64,000 bases of DNA from Thiohalomonas sp041685045 (GTDB lineage: Bacteria > Pseudomonadota > Gammaproteobacteria > Thiohalomonadales > Thiohalomonadaceae). Location of the stretch: the NCBI GenBank assembly GCA_041685045.1, contig JAWLGP010000019.1, positions 33,256-97,255 on the forward strand. The letters run 5' to 3'. Under the pieces are notes generated by a model. That model did not search any database. It was not told where the DNA came from and saw only the letters and a list, made by a program, of their open reading frames with translations. Made by a program: the position numbers and the translations under genes. Below are positions 43,037 to 51,534 of the stretch, one piece after another; position 1 is the stretch's first letter, and every line of letters begins with the position of its first letter.

Positions 43037-43059
43037 CCGGCCCGCCATCCGCGGGCCGG
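43037..43059 (+). terminator. GC-rich hairpin, possible terminator
   Basis: CCGGCCCGC and GCGGGCCGG pair around CATCC. No T-run follows directly (TACTCCCATTTT), so termination is only possible. Confidence 0.5.
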
Positions 43060-43126
43060 TACTCCCATTTTGAAGGTCGAGTGGCCGGCTTATACTGAAA
43101 TTTCAGTGTTGGCCAAAAGTAGACCC

Positions 43127-43912
43127 ATGTCGCTGGTCGATACCCATTGTCACATCGACGTCGAAGACTTTGAACACGACCGCGAAGCGGTATTGCAGCG
43201 GGCGGAACGGGTCGGCGTCACGAAAATCGTCGTGCCGGGGTTCGAGGCCACACGATTCGGCCGGCTACTGGAAATCTGCCGGGTGAACAGGCTTTACCCG
43301 GCCCTTGGGCTGCATCCGATCTATTTGGAACGCCACCAACCCTCACATATTCAGGAACTGGAACGGCTGGTGGCCGAGCATTGTCCCGTAGCCATCGGTG
43401 AGGTCGGGCTGGACTACTTCGTCGCCGATCCGGACGAAAGGGGCCAGCAGCGGTTGTTCGAAATCCAGGTTCGTATCGCGGAAGCGGCCGGTCTGCCGCT
43501 GCTGCTTCACATCCGTAAGGCTCATGACCCCGTGTTGGCGATCCTTCGACGAGTGCGCTTCTCCCGGGGGGGCGTCGCCCATGCCTTCAACGGCAGCCTG
43601 CAGCAGGCGGAGCAGTTCGTCGGCCTCGGGTTCAAATTGGGTTTTGGCGGGGTGATGACCTATGACCGGGCCAGAAAGATCCGCGGCCTCGCCCGGACCC
43701 TGCCGCTCTCTGCCCTCGTCTTGGAGACCGACGCGCCGGACCTGCCGCCGGCCCGGCACCACGGGGAGCGGAACAGCCCCGAAAACCTTCCGCTGATTCT
43801 CCATACCCTGGCGGAACTCCGCGGCGATGACCCGGACGTGGTAGCCGCCGCGACCACCCGTAATGCTGAAACCGTGATACCCGGACTGTGCCGGCCCCGG
43901 AATTTGGCTTGA
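43127..43912 (+). CDS. tatD: TatD-family metal-dependent hydrolase
   Basis: This 261-residue TIM-barrel hydrolase has the metal-binding HxH in VDTHCHID (His7, His9), Glu in AIGEVGLDY, later His in LLLHIRKAHD and HAFNGS, and Asp in LETDAPDLPP. TatD proteins are 3'-5' exonucleases or DNases linked to DNA repair and quality control. The ATG at 43127 begins at the family start; the longer frame is rejected. It precedes tcdA on the same strand by 58 bases. TatD paralogue type (TatD, YcfH or YjjV) cannot be fixed from sequence alone. Confidence 0.9.
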   Translation: MSLVDTHCHIDVEDFEHDREAVLQRAERVGVTKIVVPGFEATRFGRLLEICRVNRLYPALGLHPIYLERHQPSHIQELERLVAEHCPVAIGEVGLDYFVADPDERGQQRLFEIQVRIAEAAGLPLLLHIRKAHDPVLAILRRVRFSRGGVAHAFNGSLQQAEQFVGLGFKLGFGGVMTYDRARKIRGLARTLPLSALVLETDAPDLPPARHHGERNSPENLPLILHTLAELRGDDPDVVAAATTRNAETVIPGLCRPRNLA

Positions 43913-43970
43913 TGTAACCGGCGCGCTTGACGCATGCTACGGCCGAAATCCCATCACCTCCGTCGAAAAT

Positions 43971-44705
43971 ATGGATCCACTGTTCGAGCGCACCCGCATC
44001 ATCGTCCAGGATGCCGGGGTTACGCGCCTGCAAAACGCCCGCGTGTTCCTCGCCGGCCTGGGCGGGGTGGGTTCATTCGCTGCGGAGGCGCTGGCGCGGG
44101 CGGGCGTCGGGCAGCTCACGTTGGTCGATCATGACGTGGTCGCCGCCTCCAATCTGAACCGGCAGCTTCCCGCCCTGCGATCGACCATCGGCCGGAAGAA
44201 GGTGGAGGTGATCGCCGAGCGGATCGCCGATATCCAGCCTGCCTGCAAGCTACAGCTTTTCGACCGTTTTATCCGTCCCGACGACATGCCCGAGTTGTTG
44301 GCGCCTGGTTTCGATTTCGTGATCGACGCCATCGATAGCCTCAACTGCAAGGTGGGGTTGGTGATCACGGCGGTCGAGCAGGGGATTCCGGTCGCGTCCA
44401 GCATGGGCGCCGGCGGCAAGCTCGACCCGACCCGGATCGTGGCGGGCGATCTGATGGACTCGGAAAACTGTCCGCTGGCCCGACACATGCGGAAGCGGCT
44501 GAGGCGCCGCGGGATCGGGCGTGGCGTACTGGCGGTCTGGTCGAACGAGCCGGCCTGTGCGCCGCTGCCGCCGGAGCCGACCGAACAGGGGCGTGACCGG
44601 GCGGTGAACGGAACCATTTCCTACATGCCGGCGCTGTTCGGTCTGATGCTGGCCGGGTGTGTCATCCAGCGCCTGCTCGCCATGCCGGAGTCCGGGCGCA
44701 TTTGA
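43971..44705 (+). CDS. tcdA: tRNA threonylcarbamoyladenosine dehydratase
   Basis: This 244-residue E1-like ThiF-family enzyme is predicted to cyclise t6A37 of tRNA to ct6A using ATP. The nucleotide-binding loop is GLGGVGSF (about residues 29-36), followed by LVDHDVVAASNLNRQLPAL with the conserved Asp, Asn and Arg residues, and DAIDSLNCKVGL. ASSMGAGGKLDPTRI and NGTISYMPALFGLMLAG are TcdA-typical. It ends with a C-terminal membrane-associated helix, as in E. coli CsdL. Confidence 0.92.
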   Translation: MDPLFERTRIIVQDAGVTRLQNARVFLAGLGGVGSFAAEALARAGVGQLTLVDHDVVAASNLNRQLPALRSTIGRKKVEVIAERIADIQPACKLQLFDRFIRPDDMPELLAPGFDFVIDAIDSLNCKVGLVITAVEQGIPVASSMGAGGKLDPTRIVAGDLMDSENCPLARHMRKRLRRRGIGRGVLAVWSNEPACAPLPPEPTEQGRDRAVNGTISYMPALFGLMLAGCVIQRLLAMPESGRI

Positions 44706-44722
44706 AAGCAACCAGCATGCCG

Positions 44723-44947
44723 TCAGTGCCAGGGCTTGCGCTGACGTTCAAACTGGGCCAGTGCGATTCGGCTCAGCTCGGCCAGTCCCACGCCCTCGGG
44801 CAGTTCATTGACGTTGGAGAAGTAGACCTCCTCCACCTGAAACTCGGACTCGCCTTCGGTGTCGGCGACGATGGGTGTGCCGAAGAATACGCCGCGGCGG
44901 CCATTATCCAGCTCCACCACCACTAGCTGAACCGGCATCGTCTTCAT
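44723..44947 (-). CDS. Small conserved-looking protein, unknown
   Basis: This 74-residue protein starts at ATG 44947 with GGAGAG at correct spacing, and reads MKTMPVQLVVVELDNGRR followed by an acidic stretch and a C-terminal helix (LAELSRIALAQFERQRK). The frame stays open far upstream only because it runs antisense to the MFS gene. The short start is supported by the ribosome site and by the sudden change in composition. It is a compact beta plus helix protein without recognised family. It faces tcdA tail-to-tail and is divergent from the MFS gene. Confidence 0.65.
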   Translation of the reverse strand: MKTMPVQLVVVELDNGRRGVFFGTPIVADTEGESEFQVEEVYFSNVNELPEGVGLAELSRIALAQFERQRKPWH

Positions 44948-45052
44948 CGCTCTCTCCTCGCGAGGCTGGGTAAATACCAGTATAGAAAGCGCCCACGACT
45001 TTCGTGGACAGGCGCGGGCCGATATCCTTGCAGAAAAAAATGGGAGAGGGCG

Positions 45053-46324
45053 GTGAGCAAGCGAGCGGTCTGGAGTTGGGCCCTCTATGACTGGGCCAAT
45101 TCGGCGTTTGCGACCACGGTCATGGCCGGTTTCTTTCCGGTCTACTTCAAGCAGTATTGGAGTGCTTCGCTGGATGCCACCGAAAGCACCTTCTGGCTGG
45201 GGCTGGTCAATTCGCTCTCCAGCGTGGCGATCGTCCTGATCGCGCCGGTGCTGGGGGCCATTGCTGACTGCTGGTCCGCCCGCAAACGGTTCCTGATCAC
45301 GTTCACCCTGCTCGGCGTGCTGACCACGGCCCTGCTGCCGCTGGTGGAGCAGGGTCACTGGCCACTGGCGGCGCTGCTCTATCTGCTGGCCACCGTCGGG
45401 TTTTCCGGCAGCCTCGGCTTCTACGACTCGCTGATCGTGTTCATATCGCCACCCGAGCAGTACGACCGGGTCTCGGCGCTCGGCTTTGCAGTCGGCTACC
45501 TGGGTGGCGGACTGCTGTTCGCGTTCAACGTCTGGATGACGGTCGACCCCGGGCTGTTCGGGCTGGCCGATGCCGGCGAGGCGGTGCGCTGGGCCTTCGT
45601 GAGTGTCGCGGTCTGGTGGAGTGTGTTCACCGTGCCGCTGCTTCTGTTCGTGCGCGAGCACGACGGCGAGGCCGTCCGCGCCGGGGAGGCCGCCCGCAGC
45701 GGGCTGGGGCAGCTGAAGGCGACCTTTCGCCATGTACGCCGCCTGCGGGAGACCTTCCTTTTTCTGGCGGCCTATTGGCTCTACATCGATGCGGTCGATA
45801 CCATCATCCGCATGGCGGTGGACTACGGTCTGGCCATCGGCCTGGAGGCACAGAGCCTGTTGACCGCCCTGCTGATCACCCAGTTCATTGGGATCCCGTC
45901 GGCGCTGCTGTTCGGGCGTCTGGGCGAGCGGATTGGCCCGAAAAACGGCATCTATATAGCACTCGCGGTTTACGTGGTGGTGGTGATTTGGGCCGCCTTC
46001 ATGGAGAGCGCGGCCGACTTTTACGCCATGGCGATCACGATCGGTCTGGTGCAGGGTGGCCTGCAGTCACTCAGCCGTTCGCTCTACGCGCGGCTGGTGC
46101 CGCCGGGTCAATCCGGTGAGTTCTTCGGCTTCTTCAACATGATGAACAAGTTTGCCGCGGTGCTCGGTCCGGTAATGGTGGGGGTGGTGGGGGTCGTGAC
46201 CGGCAGCAACCGTGCCTCTCTGCTGGTGCTGCTCGTTTTGTTCGGGCTGGGGATCTGGCTGTTGGCCAAAGTCGACGTGGAGCGGGGAATGCGGGTTGCC
46301 AAGGAGGGAGGGGCGGGGGACTAG
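45053..46324 (+). CDS. MFS transporter, UMF1 type
   Basis: This 423-residue protein has about twelve membrane helices and the UMF1-family start WSWALYDWANSAFATTVMAGFFPVYF, given here as WALYDWANSAF and GFFPVYF. The MFS loop GAIADCWSARKRFL lies between helices 2 and 3, and GRLGERIGPKN between helices 8 and 9. The group is related to yeast Atg22 amino acid effluxers; bacterial substrates are unknown. Starts at GTG after GGGAGAGGG. The downstream gap holds two repeats. Confidence 0.88.
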   Translation: MSKRAVWSWALYDWANSAFATTVMAGFFPVYFKQYWSASLDATESTFWLGLVNSLSSVAIVLIAPVLGAIADCWSARKRFLITFTLLGVLTTALLPLVEQGHWPLAALLYLLATVGFSGSLGFYDSLIVFISPPEQYDRVSALGFAVGYLGGGLLFAFNVWMTVDPGLFGLADAGEAVRWAFVSVAVWWSVFTVPLLLFVREHDGEAVRAGEAARSGLGQLKATFRHVRRLRETFLFLAAYWLYIDAVDTIIRMAVDYGLAIGLEAQSLLTALLITQFIGIPSALLFGRLGERIGPKNGIYIALAVYVVVVIWAAFMESAADFYAMAITIGLVQGGLQSLSRSLYARLVPPGQSGEFFGFFNMMNKFAAVLGPVMVGVVGVVTGSNRASLLVLLVLFGLGIWLLAKVDVERGMRVAKEGGAGD

Positions 46325-46333
46325 AGCTCCATT

Positions 46334-46369
46334 CAACAGGATTAACAGGATTATTCAGGATTTACAGGA
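46334..46369. repeat. Short AACAGGATT-type tandem arm
   Basis: AACAGGATTAACAGGATTAT followed by TCAGGATTTACAGG contains a nine-base unit repeated about four times with changes. No opposite arm was found nearby. Confidence 0.6.
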
Positions 46370-46424
46370 GAAAGTCGTTTTTCTGCGGGTTGACTTCTGC
46401 TCGAACTCGAATAGTCCAAGCAGC

Positions 46425-46511
46425 TGTAGGTCCGGGTTAGCGCAGCGTAACCCGACGGTCGTTTGCTGCGGGCAGTCGGGTTACGCCCTCACGGGCTAAC
46501 CCGACCTACAT
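46425..46511. repeat. Palindromic repeat family C, copy 2
   Basis: TGTAGGTCCGGGTTAGCGCA and CTCACGGGCTAACCCGACCTACA-type arms (right arm 46487-46511) frame nested GTAACCCGAC/GTCGGGTTAC. This is the intergenic counterpart of the copy inside the uracil-DNA glycosylase gene. Confidence 0.9.
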
Positions 46512-46546
46512 TGGCTGACGAAATGGCGCGCCTGGTCCCTTGTTCT

Positions 46547-48238
46547 TCAGGTCTCCTCCTCCATGCGGATAAAGCCGCTGGGACATTCGTTGGCGCAAAG
46601 GCCGCAACCTTTGCAGTAGTCGTAATCGAAGACGTAATGCGAGCCGTCGGATGCGGCTTCCCGGGTCTTGAGCACGGCCGAGTCAGGGCAAAGGGTCCAG
46701 CAGTTGTCGCAGGCGAAGCAGTTGCCGCAGGAGAAGCAGCGGCGCGATTCGTAAACGACCTGGTCGTGGTTGAGTCCCTGTTCGATTTCCCGGTCACCGT
46801 GCCGTTCGTTGGTCGGCAGCACCCATTCCCGTGGACGCGGCGCCTTTTCGAAATAATTCAGATTGAGCTGGCTGAATTCGACATTCGGTCCGTACGGTTC
46901 ACGCTCCGGGTTGTCGAGTCCGAGCACCTGGCGGTCGATGGCCAGGGCCGCACGGCGGCCGTCACCGATCGCACCGGAGACTGTGCCGGAGCTGCCCCTG
47001 CGGGCGTCGCCGCCGATAAACACCCCCGACTGGTGGGCCAGGATGCCCCAGGTATCGACGGCAAACTCGCGGTTTCCGCCGAGCAGGGTTTCCAGTCCTT
47101 CGGCATCCACCTCCTGGCCGATTGCCGGGATCACCTGGTCGACGTGTAAAACGGTTTCGGTACCCTCGAAGGCAACCCGCTCCAGGCGGCCGTTGCCCCG
47201 GTCCAGCTTCTTCATCCGTACCATCTCAACCCCGACCACGCGTTCGCCGCGCAGGATCAGGCGGCGGATGCCGCGGTTGGGATGGATCTCGACCTCCTCC
47301 TCCAAGGCCTGGCGGATCTCGCGGGCGATGGCGGTCATTGCATCCCGGCTGTCCGCCTCGCCCGGCAGGGACTGGTGGGTGATGATGTGCACCTCATTGA
47401 CCCCCGCGCGCTTGAGGACCCGCGACAGGTCGACCGCGGTGTTGCCGCCCCCGATGATTGCCACCGAGTTCGGGGTGGGCACCGTGCCGACCGAGACCCA
47501 GTCGCGCAGCAGGTCGATGCCGTAGTGCAAGTCGCGGGGGGTCACGCCATCGACGCTCCATGCGCGCCCCTTCTGCCGGCCAGGGGCGAGAAAGACCGCC
47601 CTGTACTCGGCCCTCAATTCGTCCATGGCAATGTCGCGACCGACGCGGGTGTGGCCCCGGAACTCGATCCCCAAGGCCAGAATGCGCTCGACCTCTGCGT
47701 CCAGCACCTCGCGCGGCAGGCGGTACGGCGGCAGCGCCGTCCGCAACGTCCCGCCGGCGACCGGCAGTTCATCGAACAAGGTGACGTTGTAGCCGAGGCG
47801 CAGCAGATGATACGCCGCCGAAATCCCGCCCGGCCCGGCACCGACCACCGCCATGCGCGGGGCCGTCTTAGCCGGTTTGGTCACCGGGTACGGCCAGTTG
47901 TGCTTGATCGCCTCATCGCCGAGGAATCGCTCGACGTTGTGAATGGCAATCGGCTCATCGTACTGGCCGCGGTTGCAGGCGCCCTCGCAGGGGTGATGGC
48001 AGACGCGGCCGGTGATGGCGGGCATCGGGTTGGCCTGCACCAGCACCTGCCAGGCGCCCTTCAGATCGCCTTCCTCCACCTTGGCAAGATAGGCCTGGGC
48101 GTCTTCGCCCGCCGGACACACCGAATGGCACGGTGCACTGCCGTGCAGGTGCAGCGGTCGCTGCACCCGCCAGGTGCCGGTCTTGTAATTTATGGTGGTG
48201 CCCGGTTCGGCATACGCGCCACGTGTCAGGATGGGCAT
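46547..48238 (-). CDS. GltD-like NAD(P)H oxidoreductase fused to ferredoxin
   Basis: This 563-residue protein has an N-terminal GltD-type iron-sulfur domain (CHSVCPAGE, RVCHHPCEGACNR). FAD-binding (VVGAGPGGISAAYHLLRLG) and NAD(P)-binding (VAIIGGGNTAVDLSRVL) domains follow. The last 70 residues form a ferredoxin-like domain with two Cys clusters (CFSCGNCFACDNCWTLCP and CKGCGLCANECP). It ends the oxidoreductase operon and replaces the usual delta ferredoxin subunit. It probably passes electrons between the 2-oxoacid enzyme and NAD(P). ATG 48238 is preferred over GTG 48244 by ribosome-site spacing. Confidence 0.9.
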   Translation of the reverse strand: MPILTRGAYAEPGTTINYKTGTWRVQRPLHLHGSAPCHSVCPAGEDAQAYLAKVEEGDLKGAWQVLVQANPMPAITGRVCHHPCEGACNRGQYDEPIAIHNVERFLGDEAIKHNWPYPVTKPAKTAPRMAVVGAGPGGISAAYHLLRLGYNVTLFDELPVAGGTLRTALPPYRLPREVLDAEVERILALGIEFRGHTRVGRDIAMDELRAEYRAVFLAPGRQKGRAWSVDGVTPRDLHYGIDLLRDWVSVGTVPTPNSVAIIGGGNTAVDLSRVLKRAGVNEVHIITHQSLPGEADSRDAMTAIAREIRQALEEEVEIHPNRGIRRLILRGERVVGVEMVRMKKLDRGNGRLERVAFEGTETVLHVDQVIPAIGQEVDAEGLETLLGGNREFAVDTWGILAHQSGVFIGGDARRGSSGTVSGAIGDGRRAALAIDRQVLGLDNPEREPYGPNVEFSQLNLNYFEKAPRPREWVLPTNERHGDREIEQGLNHDQVVYESRRCFSCGNCFACDNCWTLCPDSAVLKTREAASDGSHYVFDYDYCKGCGLCANECPSGFIRMEEET

Positions 48239-48264
48239 AGTCACAATCTCCGAAATTCAAAATC

Positions 48265-48362
48265 CAACGCAAAGGCGCAAAGGGAGCTGACTCAGGTTCC
48301 GCTTTGTTTGCATTTCTCCCGCATCTCTTTGCGCTCTTTGCGTCATCGCGTCTTTGCGTTGA
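48265..48362. repeat. Palindromic repeat family B, copy 2 (in por operon)
   Basis: CAACGCAAAGGCGCAAAGGG and the right arm CGCGTCTTTGCGTTG are inverted CGCAAAG arrays around a 50-base centre. It occupies nearly the whole gap between the beta-subunit and GltD-like genes. Confidence 0.9.
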
Positions 48363-48384
48363 AGGCTTTTGACTTCCTGCTGCA

Positions 48385-49377
48385 TCACGCCCACCGCGCG
48401 CCGCCGCGGCGCACGGTATCGGCGCCGGAGGTGTCGCGGATGTCGTCGGCGTCGGCGCGCAGGCCGTACACCTCGATGTTGTGGTCGGCGAGGGCCTGCA
48501 GGTGTTCCAATTCCTCCTGCGCCCGCAGCTCCTTGGCAAACAGGTGGCGGAAACGCTGCTGCGCCTTGAGGTAATCGGCCGCCGGCACCTGCTTGCGGAT
48601 CGGCATCACTCCCGTGAGGTCCCCGCGCTCCAGTTCGATGAGCGGGTAGAGTCCGCTCTCCACCGCCATGCGGGCGATGGCGATACTCTGGTCGCCCTCG
48701 TGACCCCAGCCGAGCGGGCAGGGGGCATGGATCTGAAGAAAGGTCGGGCCCTCGATGGCGAGCGCCCGGCGCACCTTCTTGCGCAGATCGGACGGATAGG
48801 CCACCGAGGCGGTCGCCGCGTACGGAATATGGTGCGAGGCGACGATGTTGATGACGTCCTTTTTCAAATGGCGTTTGCCCATCCGCTCCTTGCCCGGTGG
48901 CGAGGTGTTGGTCATCGCCGCGTGCGGGGTTGAGCCTGAGCGTTGCACGCCGGTGTTCATATAGGCCTCGTTGTCGTAGCAGACGTAGAGCACGTTGTGG
49001 TCGCGCTCCAGCATGCCGGAGAGGGCCTGGAAGCCGATGTCGAAGGTGCCGCCGTCACCGCCGAAGGCAAGCACCTTGGTGCTCTTGCCCTGCGCCTTCA
49101 ACGCCGCTTCCATTCCCGAGGCGATGGCCCCGGTGTTCTCGAACAACGAATGAATCCAGGGCACCCGCCAGGCCGATTCGGGCCAGGGCGTGGTGAAGAT
49201 CTCGAGACAGCCGGTGGCGTTGGCCACCATGATGTCGGGGCCCGTGGCCTCGGTCACCAGCCGTACCGCCAGCGCCTGTCCGCAGCCGAGACAGGCACGG
49301 TGACCCGATTCGATGGCGGAGAAACGCGGCTGACGCTTGCGCAGCTCGGAGAGGGCTATCTTGGTTTCCTGGCTCAT
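48385..49377 (-). CDS. porB: 2-oxoacid:ferredoxin oxidoreductase beta subunit
   Basis: This 330-residue thiamine-diphosphate subunit has the iron-sulfur Cys motif ACLGCGQALAVR (near residue 29), the TPP motif GGDGGTFDIGFQAL and CYDNEAYMNTG. It has the length and PSDLRKKVRRALAIEGPTFL region of pyruvate-type enzymes. With the alpha and gamma subunits it catalyses reversible decarboxylation of a 2-oxoacid to acyl-CoA with reduction of ferredoxin. Pyruvate is the likely substrate but 2-oxoglutarate cannot be ruled out. Family B repeats lie on both sides. Confidence 0.92.
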   Translation of the reverse strand: MSQETKIALSELRKRQPRFSAIESGHRACLGCGQALAVRLVTEATGPDIMVANATGCLEIFTTPWPESAWRVPWIHSLFENTGAIASGMEAALKAQGKSTKVLAFGGDGGTFDIGFQALSGMLERDHNVLYVCYDNEAYMNTGVQRSGSTPHAAMTNTSPPGKERMGKRHLKKDVINIVASHHIPYAATASVAYPSDLRKKVRRALAIEGPTFLQIHAPCPLGWGHEGDQSIAIARMAVESGLYPLIELERGDLTGVMPIRKQVPAADYLKAQQRFRHLFAKELRAQEELEHLQALADHNIEVYGLRADADDIRDTSGADTVRRGGARWA

Positions 49378-49404
49378 CGCCTAATCCTGATTTGATAAAA
49401 GCTT

Positions 49405-49525
49405 TCAACGCAAAGGTGCAAAGGTGCAAAGGTGCAAAGGACGCAAAGGTTTGAATAAAGGTTTGAATTAACAAAAAGCCCTTCTTTTCTTTGCGGCCCT
49501 TTGCGCCTTTGCGTCATTGCGTTGG
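49405..49525. repeat. Palindromic repeat family B, copy 3, with tandem expansion
   Basis: The left arm contains four copies of the octamer CAAAGGTG or a close variant (49411-49440). The right arm (49491-49525) reads TTGCGGCCCTTTGCGCCTTT then GCGTCATTGCGTTG. It fills the porA-porB gap. Confidence 0.88.
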
Positions 49526-49547
49526 GTTTTTTTCATCGGAAAATCGC

Positions 49548-50720
49548 CTACCTGTCCTCTTCCGGCAGCTTGTCCAGCTCGGCATCGAAGACGCTGAAGC
49601 GGATCGGCTCCGGCGCCTCGGCCAGCTGCAGCAGGCGGGCGTAGGTCTCCAGCGGAATGTCCCGGCCGCCGAGGCCCAGCGCGACGTTGTGGACCCGGGG
49701 TAGGTTTGCCATTTCGGTCAACGCCGCCCGCACCTCCGGCCCAACGATGCCGCCGCCGCCCAACGACAGCGCCCGTTCCACTACCACCAGATCGGTCAGT
49801 CCCGCCACCGCCTCTTTCAGGGCGTCCACCGGGAACGGACGGAAGCTCCGAAGCTTGATCAGTCGGGCGGGCGGCAGGTCGAGGTTCATCTCGGCCGCCT
49901 CGCGCAGGGTGCCGAGGACCGAGCCGAGGGTGAGGATGCCGATGCGTGCCTCGTCGGGGCCTTCCACCGTCAGCAGCCCGCCGCTGCGCCGGCCGCTGAC
50001 CGCTTCCCACTTCTCATCCGCCTCGAGGATCGCCATCTGGGCATTGAGCAGTGCCTGGTGGTGAGAGTGGCGCGCTTCCGGATAGAAGTCGGGCGAGAGC
50101 AGGGTGCCCATGCTCATCGGCCGCTGCGGGTCCAGTTTACGTGCGAACTGGTAGGGCGGCAGGTACTCGTCAACTTGATCGGCGCTCGGAACGTCGATCG
50201 CCTCCAGGGTGTGGGTCAGGGTGAATCCGTCCATGCAGACCATCACCGGCAGTTCGGTCTTCTCGGCGATGCGGTAGGCCTGAATGGTGGTATCCACCGC
50301 CTCCTGGTTGTCGGCGCAGTAGAGCTGGATCCAGCCGGCATCGCGCGCGGCCATCGAGTCCTGCTGATCGTTCCAGATCGAGAGCGGCGCCGAGACCGCG
50401 CGGTTGGCGCAGGTCATCACTACCGGGATGCGCATGCCGGCGATGTTGTAGAGCACCTCGACCATCAGCAGCAGCCCTTGCGAGGCGGTGGCCGTGTAGG
50501 TGCGTGAGCCGGCGGCGGCGGCGCCGAGCACCACCGAGGCGGCGGAAAACTCGCTTTCCACCGAGACGAACTCGCAGTGCAGCTTGCCATCCGCCACCAG
50601 CTTGGAGATGTTCTCGACAATGTGGGTCTGGGGCGTAATGGGGTAGGCGGCCACCACCTGCGGCCGGCACAGGGCCACCGCCTCGGCGATCGCCTGTGAA
50701 CCCTCAAGCGCTCTCTGCAT
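49548..50720 (-). CDS. porA: 2-oxoacid:ferredoxin oxidoreductase alpha subunit
   Basis: This 390-residue subunit has the alpha-type pyrimidine-binding domain (EGSQAIAEAVALCRPQVVAAYPITPQT in two parts: EGSQAIAEAV and AAYPITPQTHIVE) and the SVESEFSAASVVLGAAAAGSRTYTATASQGLLLM region, cited by its SVESEF and TATASQG motifs. ATG at 50720 fits the family start and overlaps the end of the gamma gene by 17 bases, so translation is coupled. C-terminal domains carry a swivel region typical of pyruvate enzymes. Confidence 0.92.
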   Translation of the reverse strand: MQRALEGSQAIAEAVALCRPQVVAAYPITPQTHIVENISKLVADGKLHCEFVSVESEFSAASVVLGAAAAGSRTYTATASQGLLLMVEVLYNIAGMRIPVVMTCANRAVSAPLSIWNDQQDSMAARDAGWIQLYCADNQEAVDTTIQAYRIAEKTELPVMVCMDGFTLTHTLEAIDVPSADQVDEYLPPYQFARKLDPQRPMSMGTLLSPDFYPEARHSHHQALLNAQMAILEADEKWEAVSGRRSGGLLTVEGPDEARIGILTLGSVLGTLREAAEMNLDLPPARLIKLRSFRPFPVDALKEAVAGLTDLVVVERALSLGGGGIVGPEVRAALTEMANLPRVHNVALGLGGRDIPLETYARLLQLAEAPEPIRFSVFDAELDKLPEEDR

Positions 50721-51288
50721 GGCGCGTCTCCTTCTTCCAGTGACCCGCCGGTACCCGACCGGCAGTCTCACGGATCAATGCGGCGTTCTTTTCCAACACT
50801 TCGCCCCGGAACTTGTGGCCGAGCACCTTGATCAGGGCCTCGGTGGGGAACAGCCCGGTCAAGGCCAGGAAGCCGGCCAACAGCGCGGTATTCGGTACCG
50901 GTCGGCCCAGGTACTCGCGGGCCAGGGCGGTGGCGGCCAGGGTGATTACCTCGACGTCGTCGCGCAGGGCAAAGGTATCCGGCGCGCGGGTGGAGTTGAT
51001 CAGCACCCCCCCGCCCGGCAATAGACCGTCGAGCACGCCGGGTACGTGCAGCAAGGCGTCGTCCTGGATGATCAGATAGCCGGGCTGCTGCACCTGGCAG
51101 CGGCGCTTGATGGGCTGGTCGGCAACGCGGACGAAGGCGACTACCGGGGCGCCACGGCGCTCGGCGCCGAAGTTGGGAAAGGCCTGCCCGTAACGGCCCT
51201 CCTCAAAGGCCGCCATGGCAAGGAGGTTGGCGGCAACCACGTTGCCCTGGCCGCCCCGTCCGTGAATGCGGATCTCGATCAACGACAT
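50704..51288 (-). CDS. porC: 2-oxoacid:ferredoxin oxidoreductase gamma subunit
   Basis: This 194-residue subunit has the gamma-type start MSLIEIRIHGRGGQGNVVAAN (GRGGQGNVVAAN cited as motif) and NFGAERRGAPVVAFVRV, which help bind CoA and stabilise the complex. It is the first gene of the gamma-alpha-beta-GltD operon. The 51289-51534 region upstream holds no gene; a GC-rich inverted repeat (GGGCCCGCGGAGCGGGACGCC) lies near 51500. Confidence 0.92.
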   Translation of the reverse strand: MSLIEIRIHGRGGQGNVVAANLLAMAAFEEGRYGQAFPNFGAERRGAPVVAFVRVADQPIKRRCQVQQPGYLIIQDDALLHVPGVLDGLLPGGGVLINSTRAPDTFALRDDVEVITLAATALAREYLGRPVPNTALLAGFLALTGLFPTEALIKVLGHKFRGEVLEKNAALIRETAGRVPAGHWKKETRHAESA

Positions 51289-51534
51289 AGGGTTCTCCCC
51301 CGGTTGGGATGGACTCCGGGTCCGATGGTGTAGACCGGAGCACCGGCCGATGGTTCGGTGTTTACGGATTGACCTTTCATGGCCGATCGGCTACCCGCCG
51401 CGGGCGCGACGGTGAGTTGTTGTTTTTGTGAGAACGGTGCGCCCGAGCTATCTCCTTAGCATTATTCGGGCAATCGCTTCAACCGATTTCGGGAAAATCG
51501 GGGCCCGCGGAGCGGGACGCCTGCCCACCCGGGC

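Noticed and set aside
49405..49525. Possible CRISPR-like array because of short direct repeats
   Set aside because: The octamers are contiguous without spacers and form one arm of a palindrome.
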